A DNA stretch of 64,000 nucleotides from Laccaria trichodermophora (GCA_018417955.1 JACTVC010000034.1:433238-497237); one strand, 5' to 3'. Counted from the stretch's first letter, positions 44,830 through 57,639 are shown. Notes: a model not told the origin generated them from the sequence alone. Made by a program: numbers and translations.

Positions 44830-45900
44830 CTCCATGGACGTGAACATCTGGATTTGTATTTAACATGCTGAATGTCATTGCCCCAAAAATGCGGCTGAAA
44901 GAATGTCCAGCCGAAAATGCAGCCAAAAAAACATCCGGATTTGTATTTAACATGCTGAATGTCATTGCCCCGAAAATACAGCCGAAAAAATGTCTGGATT
45001 TGTGATTAACTTGGTGAACATCACTGATCCGAAAATGCGGCCGAACAAACATCCGGATTTGTATTTAACATGCTGAATATCATTACCCCGAAAATGTGGC
45101 TGAAAAAATGTCCAGAGTTGTAGTTGACTTGGTCAATGTCACTGCTCCGAAAATGCAGCCGAAAAAACATCCGGATTTGTATTTAACATGCTGAATGTCA
45201 TTGCCCCGAAAATACGGCCGAAGAAATGTCCGGATTTGTGATTAACTTGGTGAACATCACTGATCCGAAAATGCGGCCGAAAAAACATCCGGATTTGTAT
45301 TTAACATGCTGAATATCATTACCCCGAAAATGTGGCTGAAAAAATGTCCAGAGTTGTAGTTGACTTGGTCAATGTCACTGCTCCGAAAATGCAGCCGAAA
45401 AAACATCCGGATTTGTATTTAACATGCTGAATGTCATTGCCCCGAAAATACGGCCGAAGAAATGTCCGGATTTCTGATTAACTTGGTGAACATCACTGAT
45501 CCGAAAATGCGGCCGAAAAAACATCCGGATTTGTATTTAACATGCTGAATGTCATTGCCCCGAAAATACAGCCGAAAAAATGTCTGGATTTGTGATTAAC
45601 TTGGTGAACATCACTGATCCGAAAATGCGGCCGAAAAAACATCCGGATTTGTATTTAACATGCTGAATGTCATTGCCCCGAAAATACAGCCGAAGAAATG
45701 TCCGGATTTCTGATTAACTTGGTGAACATCACTGATCCGAAAATGCGGCCGAAAAAACATCCGGATTTGTATTTAACATGCTGAATGTCATTGCCCCGAA
45801 AATACGGCCGAAAAAATGTCTGGATTTGTGATTAACTTGGTGAACATCACTGATCCGAAAATGCGGCCGAAAAAACATCCGGATTTGTATTAGTGCAACA
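44830..45900. repeat. 118-bp satellite (dimer of 59-bp monomers) in the foldback left arm
   Basis: The word CATCCGGATTTGTATT starts at 44932, 45050, 45168, 45286, 45404, 45522, 45640, 45758 and 45876, exactly 118 bp apart each time. Each 118-bp unit is two related 59-bp halves: one with ACATCCGGATTTGTATTTAA, the other with TGTCCGGATTTGTGATTAAC. Both halves contain the palindromes TCCGGA and CGGCCG. The inverted right arm has the same array but with only three such units (tccggatg words at 46951, 47069, 47187). A more divergent stretch follows at 48090-48860. Confidence 0.9.
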
Positions 45901-48900
45901 ATGTCCGAAGTTTCGGATGTAATTTTGACATGGACCAGACAACCCCCCACGGAATACGTTGACATCTGAAATTCTAGACTACACAATTTTGCAATGACCA
46001 GTTGAACTCAGGCAGAACTCTCTCAATTCCTAACCCATTTGGATGTTCTTGGGCTCGTTTTGACAGGTTAACCCGTGGGGTTGTGGGTACGGGTACTCTA
46101 CAGGTCATGTATGGGCCACTTGTCCGATATTTATAGGTTTTTTAGTGTCCTTGATCATGAATGAGTATATGGGTTCATGGGTCTATGGTTGAAGGAGTGA
46201 AAAGGGTGGACATTTTGCAATTGCTGGATCATTGATTTACTATGTATAAGTATATATATGTTCATGGAGATATGGTTCAAGGAGTGAGAATGACATAGTT
46301 CAATCTTAAAACTAAGTGAAATACCGGAATATCAAATTGTCCATCCATTTCACTCCTTCAATGATAGTCCCATGAACCTATGTACTTATTCATAGTGAAG
46401 GACACTACAAATTATATGTCAGAAAAGTGGACTACAAACTTTCAAGTTTGGGAGACCAGACATCAATGAATAAGTACATGTGTTCATGGGGATGTATGGT
46501 TGAAGAGGTGACACAGACAGTGAAAGCAATAGCAAAATGCCCACCATTATCACTCCTTCAACTATAGCACCCTGAATCTATGTACTTATTCATAATAAAC
46601 CAATGATACAGAAATGGCAAATGTCCACCCTTCTCACTCCTTCAACTGTAGACCCATGAACCTGTATACTCATTCATGATCAAGGACACTAAAAAACCTA
46701 TAAATATCGGACAAGTGGCCCATACATGACCTGTAGACTACCCGTACCCACAACCCCACGGGTTAACCTGTCAAAACGAGCCCAAGAACATCCAAATGGG
46801 TTAGGAATTGAGAGAGTTCTGCCTGAGTTCAACTGGTCATTGCAAAATTGTGTAGTCTAGAATTTCAGATGTCAACGTATTCCGTGGGGGGTTGTCTGGT
46901 CCATGTCAAAATTACATCCGAAACTTCGGACATTGTTGCACTAATACAAATCCGGATGTTTTTTCGGCCGCATTTTCGGATCAGTGATGTTCACCAAGTT
47001 AATCACAAATCCAGACATTTTTTCGGCCGTATTTTCGGGGCAATGACATTCAGCATGTTAAATACAAATCCGGATGTTTTTTCGGCTGCATTTTCGGAGC
47101 AGTGACATTGACCCAGTCAACTACAACTCCAGACATTTTTTCAGCCACATTTTCGGGGTAATGACATTCAGCATGTTAAATACAAATCCGGATGTTTTTG
47201 TGACCGCATTTTCGGGTACTTGAAGTATAAATTTCGGACATTGGAGCATTCCATGGGGGTTGTCTGGCCCCTGTCAAAATTACATCCAAAATTTCGGACA
47301 TTGGTGCAGTCTATGGGGATTATTATATCCGGATGGAAGTAACTTAAAAAATTTCGGACTTCAGAGCATTCCATGGGGGGTTGTCTGGTCCATGTCAAAA
47401 TTACATGTGAAACTTCGGACATTGTTGCACTAATACAAATCCGGATGTTTTTTCGGCCACATTTTCGGATCAGTGACATTCACCAAGTTAATCACAAATC
47501 CGGACATTCTTTCAGCTGCATTTTTGGGGCAATGACATTCAGCATGTTAAATACAAATCCAGATGTTCACGTCCATGGAGCTCTAGCTGGTGGCCCGCGG
47601 ATGTAACAGACCAATGGGCTTAACAAATGGTGTGGCCCATGGGTCCAACAGCAACAATGGGTGTCTGCAGAAACGGAGTGGTAGGTAATCTGTCAGTCCG
47701 CAGATAAAAGAATTGCTGGTCCGTGGGGGTAACAGAAAGAGAGCAGGTCCGCGGATGAGAGCACAGCCCACAGGTGTAATGGAACAAGTGCTTGTCCGTG
47801 GATGAAACAGCACAATTGCTGGTCCACGGGTGTAATGGAATAATGGTCTCTGAATGTAAAGGCACAATTGTTGGTCCATTTTGCAGGCCAGCTGCAAACG
47901 TGGCCCACGGGTGGGGGGCTGATGGAAGAGGGCCAATTGGTCAAGGAGCAGCAGGTGGTCCATGGGTGGCCACAGGTGTAACGGAGCAGCAGGTAATCCA
48001 TGGGTGTAATCGGAGACCTGTGGGGGAGCCACAAAAGGTCCGTTGCTGTAATTGGAAACCCGTGGGCCAAACAGAAGAAGGTTCGAACTAACTTAAAAAA
48101 TTTCGGACTTCAGAGCAATCCATGGGGGGGCTGTCTGGTCCATGTCAAAATTACATCCGAAACATCGGACATTGGTGCACTAATACAAATCCGGATGTCT
48201 TTCTGGTCACATTTTCGGAGCAGTGACGTTTACCAAGTTAATCACAAATCTGGACATTTTTTCGGCCGCATTTTCGGGTGCTTGAAGTTCTAAATTTCGG
48301 GCATTGAAGCATTCCATGGGGGTTGTCTGGCGCCTGTCAAAATTACATCTGAAATTTCGGACAGTGTTGTACTAATACAAATCCGGATGTTTTTTCGGCC
48401 GTGTTTTTGGAGCAGTGACATTTACCCAGTCAACTACAACTCCGGACATTTTTTTGGCCGCATTTTCGGGGCAATGACATTCAGCATCTTAAATACAAAT
48501 CCGGCTGTTTTTTCGGCAGCATTCTTGGAGCAGTGACATTTACCCAGTCAACTACAACTCTGGACATTTTTTCGGCCGCATTTTTGGGGCAATGACATTC
48601 AGCATCTTAAATACAAATCCAGATGTTTTTTTCGGCCGCATTTTCGGAGCAGTGACATAAACTAAGTTAATCACAAATCCGGACATTTTTTCGGCCGCAT
48701 TTTTGGAGCACTGGTATTCTGCATACTAGTGACAAATCCGGACCTTTCTTCAGCTGCATATTTGGGGAAGTGACATCCAACATGGCAACCACAAATCCGG
48801 ACATTTTTTCAGTCGCATTTTCGGAGCACTTGCAGTCAGCATGTCAATGCTTCCGGTGATCTCTTGAACGCATGTGGCCCAACATTTGGCCATTCTGTAG

Positions 48901-49417
48901 ATTATACTTTGGGTACCTATGGTACCATTGATTATGGCAATAACCACATCTGCAGAATATGCATTGGGCCACACATTAATACCATATGCTGTAAACATCC
49001 ATTGGTCCCAGGTATGGATCCATAGCGTCCATGTGTATTGGGCCCATTGGGGTAGCCCTATGACTTATTGGGACAATTGTCAATTTCTATTGTTATGGTA
49101 CTATAGTGACATCTATGTATACTTGTGAGCGAGTTTTGAAAAAGTAGCGTTTTGGACATTAAGAAAGTAGTATTGCGAATTCGGCCTAGCATTTGAAGGA
49201 TGATGTGGACATTAAGTAGAGGCTTTGGCCTTTTTTGCCACATGGTCTACTGATTCGCTGGTTTAGAACAATTACTAGAGAAATAATGATGCCTAACCTT
49301 CAAAATCAGATGAACTTTTGCGCTTGGGCACTTGCTTTGTGGAAACTCTTTGAAGGTGGCCAGGTTTTTGCACTGGAGGACGCATATAATCGATGTCATC
49401 GGAAGTTAGCCCAAGTT

Positions 49418-52400
49418 TCAAAAAGTCATCTGCCAGGGAACAAACTTAGAGCAAATCCAAAGTAAGGGCAGCCATTTACCACAGGTATTGTAGGCTGGGA
49501 CTGCAGGCTTGCTTGATGGGCAGACCATGTAATAGCAGTCGCGAGGCCATGCCAAAGAATCAATATCCACGTCATTGTCCTCACCCTGCAGGGAATGAAA
49601 TGCCTTGTGGAAGGCTTCAACTCCCTTAAAGCAGCGGTCTACTTCATCCCGAAATCCTAATACATGTGGGAGGTCTAGGGTCGTGTTATAGTTGATGGCT
49701 TTGGTGTTTGCTGCATAGATGAGGAGGGTCTGGACATGTCGAGCAAGATACTCCGCATATAGGGCAGGGCCATCGACGACAGAGTTGTTCCTGGGATCAA
49801 TGAGATCATGGTGAGCAAAGAACCACTTCAAGATGTCCCTGCATTTCCCCCGGGCGACAGCACATTCGTCGCGCTCTGGGCGAGACAGCCCATTTTTTCG
49901 ATAAGTTCCAGGGTGGAGCACATTCATCAGCTCCACAATGGTAGACAGGGCGAAAAGGTCAAGAACGCCTTCGAATTGCTCAAGGTCAGGTAGATGAGCA
50001 TTGTATCTCTCTGCGGTAGTAAGACATAGCAACACATAATAAATCAGACAACTTACGCGATTTATAAGTGCTATGTCCAGTGAGCCTCCTATGAAAAAAG
50101 TGGGCAAAGCGGCGCAGTAAGAGGCGGGAGGCGATATGCTCTGTGTTAGTTACCAAATGGCCAAGAAAAAAGCTGTGCTCCAAGCCATAGAGCGTGTCTT
50201 GAAGGGTGCTTGTGGCGTAGAAGTGGCCACCAATGCAAATCGCATGCTCCAACGTGAAGACGATATGGGGTGTGTTCGGTTGCATGATTCTATAGTTGTA
50301 CCAGCTCTTACTCATAAATTCAAAGTATCAAAATGATGACTCACAAGCAAGAACCTGGTAGTAGCACGACTGCCTCAATGTCCCACTTCTCTGTGTTAGG
50401 CGCTTCGAATTTGTACCCTTCAGAGAACAATTGGATGTTGGCAAATTGCTTGTAGTCAAAGCCTTTGCTTGCAGTGGTAGATTTGGGTCTGGCCAACAAC
50501 CAGAGCTTGCAACCGGTCAGGACATCGATAAACGTGCAAAAACCTTCAGCGTCGATGTGTGTCCAGTGGAGTGCACCGGAAGTGGCTGCCAATCCCCAGC
50601 AGAGATCGTCTCCTGGAAGATGTTGACTGGTCTTGCAGTAAGGTAGCTCCTTGGTGGCACCCCAAGCAATGATGTCGCTAGAACATTTGTCTGGTTTGAG
50701 ATCGGCTTCACCCATCGGAAACGAGAGGGCATTGAGTATTTTCGCCCTGTTAGGTGGAACAATCTTGGTAGAATCCAAGAGTTGCTGCAGGGTGCCTTGG
50801 ACACAACGCAAGTTGTAATCTTCCGATGCGTCAATCGACTGGTCTTGAGATAAATCCTTGTTAGCCATAGTACAAGTTCAGTCATATATGATGCTGTACC
50901 CTGTATAGTCGTAACTGACTCCATTGTCGTATTTAGGACTTCTAAACCGGCTTCATCGAATGCGAGTTTGGGCACAGGGCGATCTATGATGACAAGGTTT
51001 TTGCAGCGCAAGAGGTTTTGAATTTCGCGGTCAGAGCTCGCATCATACTGGGCCTGTGTCATCACTTCCAAGACTGAGTGGTCTGGACTGGTGACATGAG
51101 GTGGCATCCCGTTTGAGTCGTAAAGTTTCTCGATGCTCTCCATGAAGCCATGGAATTGGTCTATGTCCGATTTTCGCTGGGGCTATGATTAGAAAATTCA
51201 TATTTATCTAGAGAACACATAAACGTACATGGAATGATGGTCGAAACTCAGTCCTGAAACCCTTAGGATCGTATAAGGATACCGTTCGCTTCCCCAAAAG
51301 TTTCTATTAATCCAGAAGAACAATGAGCAAGTACGAAATGGGGAGAAAGAAAGCTTACCGGGCTAGGCGCTTCAAGCTCCCAAAGGTTGATGTCTGGTAC
51401 AGGGCTCTGTGATCCAACGATCAGCCAAAAGACAGAAAAGTGAATTAGAAACTCACCGTCCACGCATCCACGTCGATCGGCAGGGCATAAGAACCAGTCT
51501 CCTGCTTGTTCGGCAACCTGTTCTTAGCCTTCTTAGGGGGAGGCTTGGGAGGGCTGGCATTCTCTTTGAAACCAGGAAGTGTATGTGGCCGCCTTGGACG
51601 AAGGGTTCGGCCTGCTGACTTGTCTGCCCACCCCATCTTGGCACCAGCATCCATTTCGGATGTCTCGCCTGTCTCCATTTCGTCATCCGTCTCTGGGTCC
51701 TCGTCACCAACCGCATCGTTAATATCATCTTCAATGTCCATGCCTTCCCCATCCTCATTGCCCACTACTTCCTGATCTTCAATCTTATCTTTGGCGTCCA
51801 TGCCTTCCCCACACATTTGATTCCCATCATCTCCCGCCACCTTGTTGCCCACTCCTCCCCAGTCTTCAATCCTGTCCAGAGTGGTTGTCCCCTCTTTTTC
51901 GGTGATACCAGGGTTTGCGCCCACTGCTCCCTCATCACCCATCCCATCCTTTTCGGTGACACCAGGGCCTCCACCCACCACTCCCTTATCACCCATCCCA
52001 TCCTTTTCGGCGATCCCAGGGTTTCCGCCCACTGCTCCATCATCACCCATCCCATCCTCGTCATCTACCATGTCCTCCCCATCCATCGCTCTCCCATCTC
52101 CGATATTGCCCTTGTTCATGCTATCTGCCCTGAAACTCTCGCCCGTGGCTTCGTCATTGCTCATCTCTTCCCCACCACCTGCTAGTGGTTGAATGGGGAG
52201 AGTTGTTGACAAGCTGATCGGCTGCGGATTAGGAGCTGGCCATTGCTCTGGTAGGCTTCCTTCTAAGTCAAGAAGGTCAAGGGATTCGCGTACACTGATA
52301 TCAGAAGATAAGCTCTCTTTGAAAGTAATTAGGATAATTGGTGAAACAGAGCATTCATTGACACACCGGTTTTTAGCCAAGTCCTTTCAGATTGTGACAA

Positions 52401-53669
52401 AGTGTTTAGCTCGTTCCAAGGAACAGCATTGAAAAACCCATCCAGGGCACTTTGCGTGTTGACATCATCCATAGCAATATGTAACAATACTTTCCATAGC
52501 TCCTGCTCGACAACAAGGAGGAGAGCAGGCTGTTGATTGCCATAAGCTTTCCAGGTCTGATAAAAGATGTGTTTGAACATTAAAAAGGAGCAGAAAAAAG
52601 TCATACAAGAATTAAAGAATGGCGGTGCCAATCGTATTTTTCCAGACGGGTTGTTAGAAGAAGATATAGAGGTGAGATGAACAGCGCAAGATGAAGGGGG
52701 AGTCTGAAGCGCTGTATATTCCTGACACCCTTCATGATGCTGTCGAGCACCGTGGTCCTGGGATGTTTCCGATTCAGAAATCTACTAGGTTCAATGGGTA
52801 TAGACCCTTACGGCAACTGTAGGTCTTCCAAAAATGTTTTGAGATTTGAAGGCATGTCAAGATTTCCCTGGTAAGTTCCCAGACAAAAATAAGGAGGGGG
52901 AAGTTGAATGGATGGGGAAAAATACCTTGACAAGATGGCGGAGATACAGGGCGGCCAATTGTATGTTAACCAAAATAGAAGAGGCTTCAGAGATGTCCAG
53001 CATCTGCGCCAGGGAGCAGGCAAGATGATCTGGTGATGTTTCAGGCAATAATGGAGGAGGATCTACCCCACGTGCGGTGGAAGCCTGTGCATTTCAGAGG
53101 AGTTGGGTCCAATCGACCACGTTCTCCCAAGGCTGGAATTTAACGATGAAATTCAGAACTAAGTAGTAAGTATACCACTCACCCGGTTTGGGCTCCTTCC
53201 AATTTGCTGCCGCCGCTGGTGGCATGGTACTGTAGCGATTGAGTGGCAATTCCTAGGTGCATAAATCCATGCGATGATGTCTACAACTCTGAGAGCTGTC
53301 AGAGTGCGAACAAGGTAAGGTGTAACAGTGGCAGGTTGCCCCTGGTTTTCTACAAATGATGATACCATTAGTACTAAAAGTCCCAGCCGTGAGCAACACA
53401 TTCTTACCGTCAGGCCTAGTGGTACCTTGCTCATCTGCAACGCGCAACAAGGCAAAGGTGGCCGGATCTGCTTGTACCTCCCAGTCCTCTATATTCTCTA
53501 GTTTCTCTAGCAAAGCTTTGCATTTTGATGTGACGGAGATATCGCAGAGGTTGGACTGTAATATTATACAACCAGTACGCCATGGCAAAGACGCGAGTAG
53601 TTGTGAAGAACTACGGTTGAACTTCGTTGTCCGAGGCGCCGCGACAGTCGTTGTTCGAACAACGTCCAT
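49418..53669 (-). CDS. JmjC-domain protein, many exons, apparently complete
   Basis: The gene starts at 53669 (MDVVRTTTVAAPRTTKFNRS) and ends near 49418. The N-terminal third is helical (ENIEDWEVQADPATFALLRV; WKAYGNQQPALLLVVEQELW). Next is an acidic region with three ~22-residue repeats (GMGDDGAVGGNPGIAEKD, 51880-52075) and a basic patch (RTLRPRRPHTLPGF). The JmjC domain follows: LCWGLAATSGALHWTHIDAE with the HxD iron ligands at about 50550-50575, CTFIDVLTGCKLWLLARP with the lysine expected to contact 2-oxoglutarate, and LMQPNTPHIVFTLE with the distal histidine (about 50270). A helical C-terminus follows (DLFALSTIVELMNVLHPGTY). All catalytic residues are present. JmjC enzymes demethylate or hydroxylate proteins; the substrate here is unknown. 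49109-49417 downstream holds no gene. Confidence 0.75.
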
Positions 53670-53895
53670 ATTTCTCGTCGGGAGTACTACGTCCGGCCGC
53701 CAAAGGGGGTGGGCTAGTAAGGTGGTGGGTTGGAAAAGTAAGAGAGAGGTCGAGCAAGGTCCAAAATGTAGTAAAAAGACACTCTGATTGACTTTACTAT
53801 GATAGGTACGAATTACCCCAATCTGACGGCCTATTGATGCGATCATGAGAAAAAAACTAATTCTATTGCATAGAAAACGTAGTAATACTCTAAAG

Positions 53896-54965
53896 TTACC
53901 TTAGCATGCAACAAGTTGAAATATGAACTTGAGATGGTTGCTTTTCAACGGGCGAGTTGCGTGTAGGACGAAGGCAAGGGGGCTGGAGAAAAGAAGAAGT
54001 TACATAATACCGCCGCACCGTATCGCCCGACTGCGCATCATCGATGAAAAGAATCACATCGTCCATTGTGACTGCTGCATTAGCAAAGAGCAAAGAGCCA
54101 CTACGAGAGACAATTAACTATGCAAAACAGGCTAATGGATGCTATACATACCAGGGTTATAGTCGATATCAGAACCACGAAGATTAGATAGCCAGGCCAT
54201 CGGCTTTCTGCTTCTCCATCTCTTCATGCAATTGCGCAATCTTGCCAAAGTGCGGCCAGCCTGAAGGCAGGCATTTCCCCCAGACAACATCCACGATATT
54301 CTCCTTCAGCGAAACAAGTTCTGAATTTTTGGGTGCTAGTTGTTTTGTTAGAGATTCGGCCTCCGCTGCTCAAGAGTCTCGATTGGAATGGAAGTACGGT
54401 GCGGCTTGGGCAAAGCAATATACATACTATGAGGGTTGCATCGATGCTAATCCGGGTGGGGGACTCCAAGTTCTTCAAGGGCGTTATTTATCTGATTATC
54501 TAGCAGGACCATCCGCGGCACACCTTGTAGAGAAAATGTTGCGATATAGGAACATCTAAAGGATGGCTTGGACGAACGGAATATCTGATAGGTGGGAGTG
54601 AGACATACCTGGAGGCCTTGCTTCATCATCTCCCGATTCCTATACATTCATGGGACCGTTTCTCAGCCTGAAGACAGTAGCGTCGATTCATTAAGAGGTA
54701 AGCCTTGTCTATAGTGATGACAGCATATCCTGTAAGTCAAGAAACCATTAGCGAGAGCTCGGGATAAACTGTCTAAAACTCACCTGCTGGGCCATCGAAC
54801 CCTGAGATGAAAGCTCTCCGCTGATCACAATTCGCCAGATACTCGCTCGAATCCGCCAAGGGTTTGCAAGCTTTCGAAGGCAATCACAGCCATACGTTGA
54901 TCTTCACAGCTTGCACCGTGTGATGCTTCATCAGCTTGCGAAGCTTACTAGCCCGGCATTCGGCG
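53896..54965 (-). pseudogene. Xaa-Pro aminopeptidase P relic (creatinase-N part)
   Basis: In order on the minus strand: ASKLRKLMKHHTVQ (about 54950), SSEYLANCDQRRAFISGFDG with PAG (about 54860-54795, the creatinase-N signature), YAVITIDKAYLL (about 54730), MMKQGLQ, APKNSELVSLKENIVDVVWG (about 54330-54270), then in another frame AWLSNLRGSDIDYNP (about 54200-54155), then AAVTMDDVILFIDDAQ (about 54080). These match the N-terminal and middle domains of M24B aminopeptidase P. Stops and frame changes separate the blocks, and the metal-binding catalytic domain is missing, so this is a truncated pseudogene. It lies immediately upstream of the JmjC gene on the same strand. Confidence 0.65.
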
Positions 54966-55147
54966 GTATTGACAATGTGAAATACATCTGCTCCCATGGT
55001 TGTACAGAATGTTGCTGTACATAGAAATGGTGGGAGCAGAGGCCGGCGATGTTTTCAGAAATTGGGACTAGTGTGGCCCAAAGGCGAAGCCTGCTGGCAG
55101 TCACATGCTCTCGTGCTCATGCTTTGGCGTGGATCCATTACGGTTAC

Positions 55148-55530
55148 TCACAGGAAGTCGACGAGGCAGTGATAGCCTATGAAGGCTGAGGGCTGGAGAA
55201 TTGGAATCGTATGGAGATGGTCTAGTCCAGCGACAAAGACAACTATTAGCTGTAGCGTCTGAGGCCGGAGTTTTGGTAGGAGGCTAATTCTCACCTCGTC
55301 AAAGAACTTCTTATGCCTCCATAAATCAGGCATCCATTCTCTAGGGCTATCCCAATTTGCCATTTTCATGTACCAATTCCGCATTGTTTGACGGAATTTG
55401 AAGGCGGATTCTTCTTTGATTGAGTCTTGGAGGAGATCTGTGTACTGAAGGCCAGGAGAAGGAGGCGTTTTGTGGACTCCGCTTCCGTGTTGAGCCTTCG
55501 CAGAAGATGACTGAGACTTAGAGGAGGATA
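55148..55530 (-). CDS. Small unrecognised exon cluster
   Basis: A minus-strand exon at about 55527-55295 reads SSSKSQSSSAKAQHGSGVHK, then PGLQYTDLLQDSIKEESAFK, then FRQTMRNWYMKMANWDSPRE, then WMPDLWRHKKFFDE. It ends at a GTGAGA donor, with a possible last exon after TAG at about 55225. The codon pattern and acidic/aromatic content look like real protein. I found no start codon in frame: a stop lies just before SSSKSQ, so an upstream exon would be needed. No family is recognised. It may be a fragment left by rearrangement, since no coherent exons follow in 55530-56029. Confidence 0.3.
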
Positions 55531-56029
55531 GTCATATGGAAGGCGTGCTTTTGTGCCAGGCCAATGTTGATGATGTGCAAAAATGACGCGACTGAAGTGG
55601 CCGTTTGCGGTACAGCAGGTGATGATAACGAGCCGTTGTGTTTTGGACAAGAATCGAGACCCGGAAACTAACTACTATAAGGTCCCCCAGTGTCAATAAA
55701 TTGATGCGCATAGGAGACAGTTGTATGCAGACATACTATGATTGTCGGAGGCAGGGGGTTGCATAGTCAGCAGCCACTGGCAGTAGGCTGTAGCTGACCT
55801 CCAGAACTCCCTCTCATACTCGTCCCTCTGCTCGGGTTTGAAGTTCGGTAGATATGTAATCACTTGGGGCCTTGTGTAAACTTCAAGTTAGGCGGTCTCC
55901 AGAGAGATGAAAGTGGTCGACAGACAGCAAGAATCAGAGCGAGTCGGAGTCCGACGAGTCCGATATATAGGTGTTTGGTCGTCGGTCACATCTTCAGCTG
56001 CGGCCCCTCCTTTCCACGATGATAACGAC

Positions 56030-57426
56030 TAGGGCTGCGCACCGTCCGTCTGGACGGGAACGGCCGTCTACTGGACGGGTGGTAAACGGGTAAGTCTCGT
56101 CCGTCCCCCGTCCCGTCAGTGTTTCCTTTGGGATTTCGAGGAGGACGGTACGGGGACGGAGACGGCCGCCGTACAGGTGACGGTTGTCAACGGCTGTGTA
56201 TCAATGCATGTAGTGATGCATGTAGTGATGACTATCTACAGCCTGTATCCAAGGGCTAACAAAGTACCAAGGATGACGGCTTGCAGCAAGATGAAGGCCC
56301 TAAAAACACAAAGTGAGGAGGGTAAGGCAACGGCACGACCATAACTCACACTGTCTGGAGGGCCTGTGCTGTTCAATTGTCCTTCATGCTCTGCATGTGC
56401 CTCAGCAGCACGATCTTGACTTGCATAGGAAGGGAGATCGTATATGGGCTCTATGTTCAACTGCATCAACATCCCAACATGCGCTGACAAAACTTGAGCC
56501 AAAACAAACCTGCCGTCTAGTATGCCTTGCATGTTCCTCCTTCATACCCTCCTCAAAAGAAGCAGCCACCTCCTTGTCATTCTTGGTGTCCACGAAGTCC
56601 CTCTTGTATGCAGCCATATCCTCCAGATTCCATTTCCGAACCTCGGATTCACGTAGCACGCCTCAAACTTATCAGCGGTGTGCGAGATGGTTTTAACGTT
56701 CTCGCCGGACTCTCACCATCGTGGTCCACTACAACTCCTGGCTAATGTATTGAACGGGGGCACTGGTGAAGAGTATGTTAGAGCCGCTTTCGCCATATTT
56801 AACTGGCACCGCACCTTTTGACCACCAATCAAGTTGATTCCCTTCTCCCCAGTCTCGAAAAACATTGAGATCGTGATCCAGACTACAAGCACAGTTAATT
56901 TCATGGAATTTGCAAAAAGTCTGTTTCCACTGCAAATTGACTGACCAAAATAAGCCTAGCTTCTCTTCGTTATGTTCCTGTACAAAGATCACATTTTACG
57001 AAGACTCAAGTTTCCAATACAAGGTGTTTGAGATGCATAAGCCCCAAATGCAATCTGTAGCAGCAACGTTAGTACAAGGTAAGTTTGCGAGAGGGAGGAG
57101 AAGCCGCACTGACCGGACTTGTCCGTGACCCTTAACACAGTCTCCCAGACAAAATCGCCGTCGACAGAAGGACAACACGCCTATTTCGGTGGAGGGGAAC
57201 AGAAGGCTACATCGTTGACGTCGACTCTGATGTTGGCAGAGTAGAAAATTTTCCCACAGCATCGCCGTCCGTACCGTCCAGACGGCCGTCTATGTGACGG
57301 GAATAGACGGGTGCTATCCGTCCCGTCCACCGTCCTGTCAGAATCTTATCCCAAATTGAAACGGCGACAGGTAGAGCACCTGTCTAAACATCCCGTCGAA
57401 CCGTCTTCAAGGACGGGTACACCCTA
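56030..57426. mobile_element. Non-autonomous hAT-type element (1397 bp) with 8-bp target duplication ATAACGAC
   Basis: ATAACGAC lies directly outside both ends (56022-56029 and 57427-57434). An 8-bp duplication is typical of hAT elements. The ends are short imperfect inverted repeats: left TAGGGCTGCGCACCGTCCGT, right (reverse-complemented) TAGGGTGTACCCGTCCTTGA. TAGGG-type ends are common in hATs. The first and last ~170 bp are rich in inverted GACGG/CCGTC words (subterminal motifs). No transposase is present. The interior has minus-strand stretches with protein-like sequence (NLEDMAAYKRDFVDTKNDKE at about 56620; LLQAVILGTLLALGYRL, a membrane-helix-like end, at 56290-56236) that may be captured host exons, but I cannot name the source gene. 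Confidence 0.85.
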
Positions 57427-57639
57427 ATAACGACGGTTCGCATTGAAACATGGCGTTTACAAGGTTAATCTCCCAGAATCAGATTGACCTTCCCATCCAA
57501 CACTGTCACCACGCTCTTCAAGCTGTTGTCGTCAGTGAATATTTTTAGGTTGACATACTACTAGTACTACTAGTATGTGCGCTTCATCGCAGTTGCCCGT
57601 AAGTACTCCGGGCGGTCCCCACGTTAGAAGCACTTTACA

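Larger units (their letters stand above)
43535..49108. mobile_element. 5574-bp foldback element with CACTA...TAGTG ends
   Basis: The outermost 72 bp (43535-43606) begin CACTATGGAACCATAACAAT and match the reverse complement of 49037-49108 with two mismatches. The inner parts of the two arms (about 45200-46200 against 46630-47170) are almost perfect reverse complements around a centre near 46420. The two 85-codon openings at 45729-45986 (-) and 46848-47105 (+) differ by one residue only. CACTA/TAGTG ends point to the EnSpm/CACTA superfamily, to which Plavaka belongs. The 3-bp flanks are ATA and ACA, an imperfect duplication. No protein gene is supported inside. Order of blocks: terminal repeat, GGGCCCAA-rich, GC-rich array, 118-bp array, core palindrome, 118-bp array, GC-rich array, second 118-type array, terminal repeat. 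Confidence 0.8.

Noticed and set aside
45729..47105. Identical 85-residue openings on opposite strands as a duplicated gene pair
   Set aside because: They are the two arms of the palindrome reading the 118-bp satellite and have no independent support.
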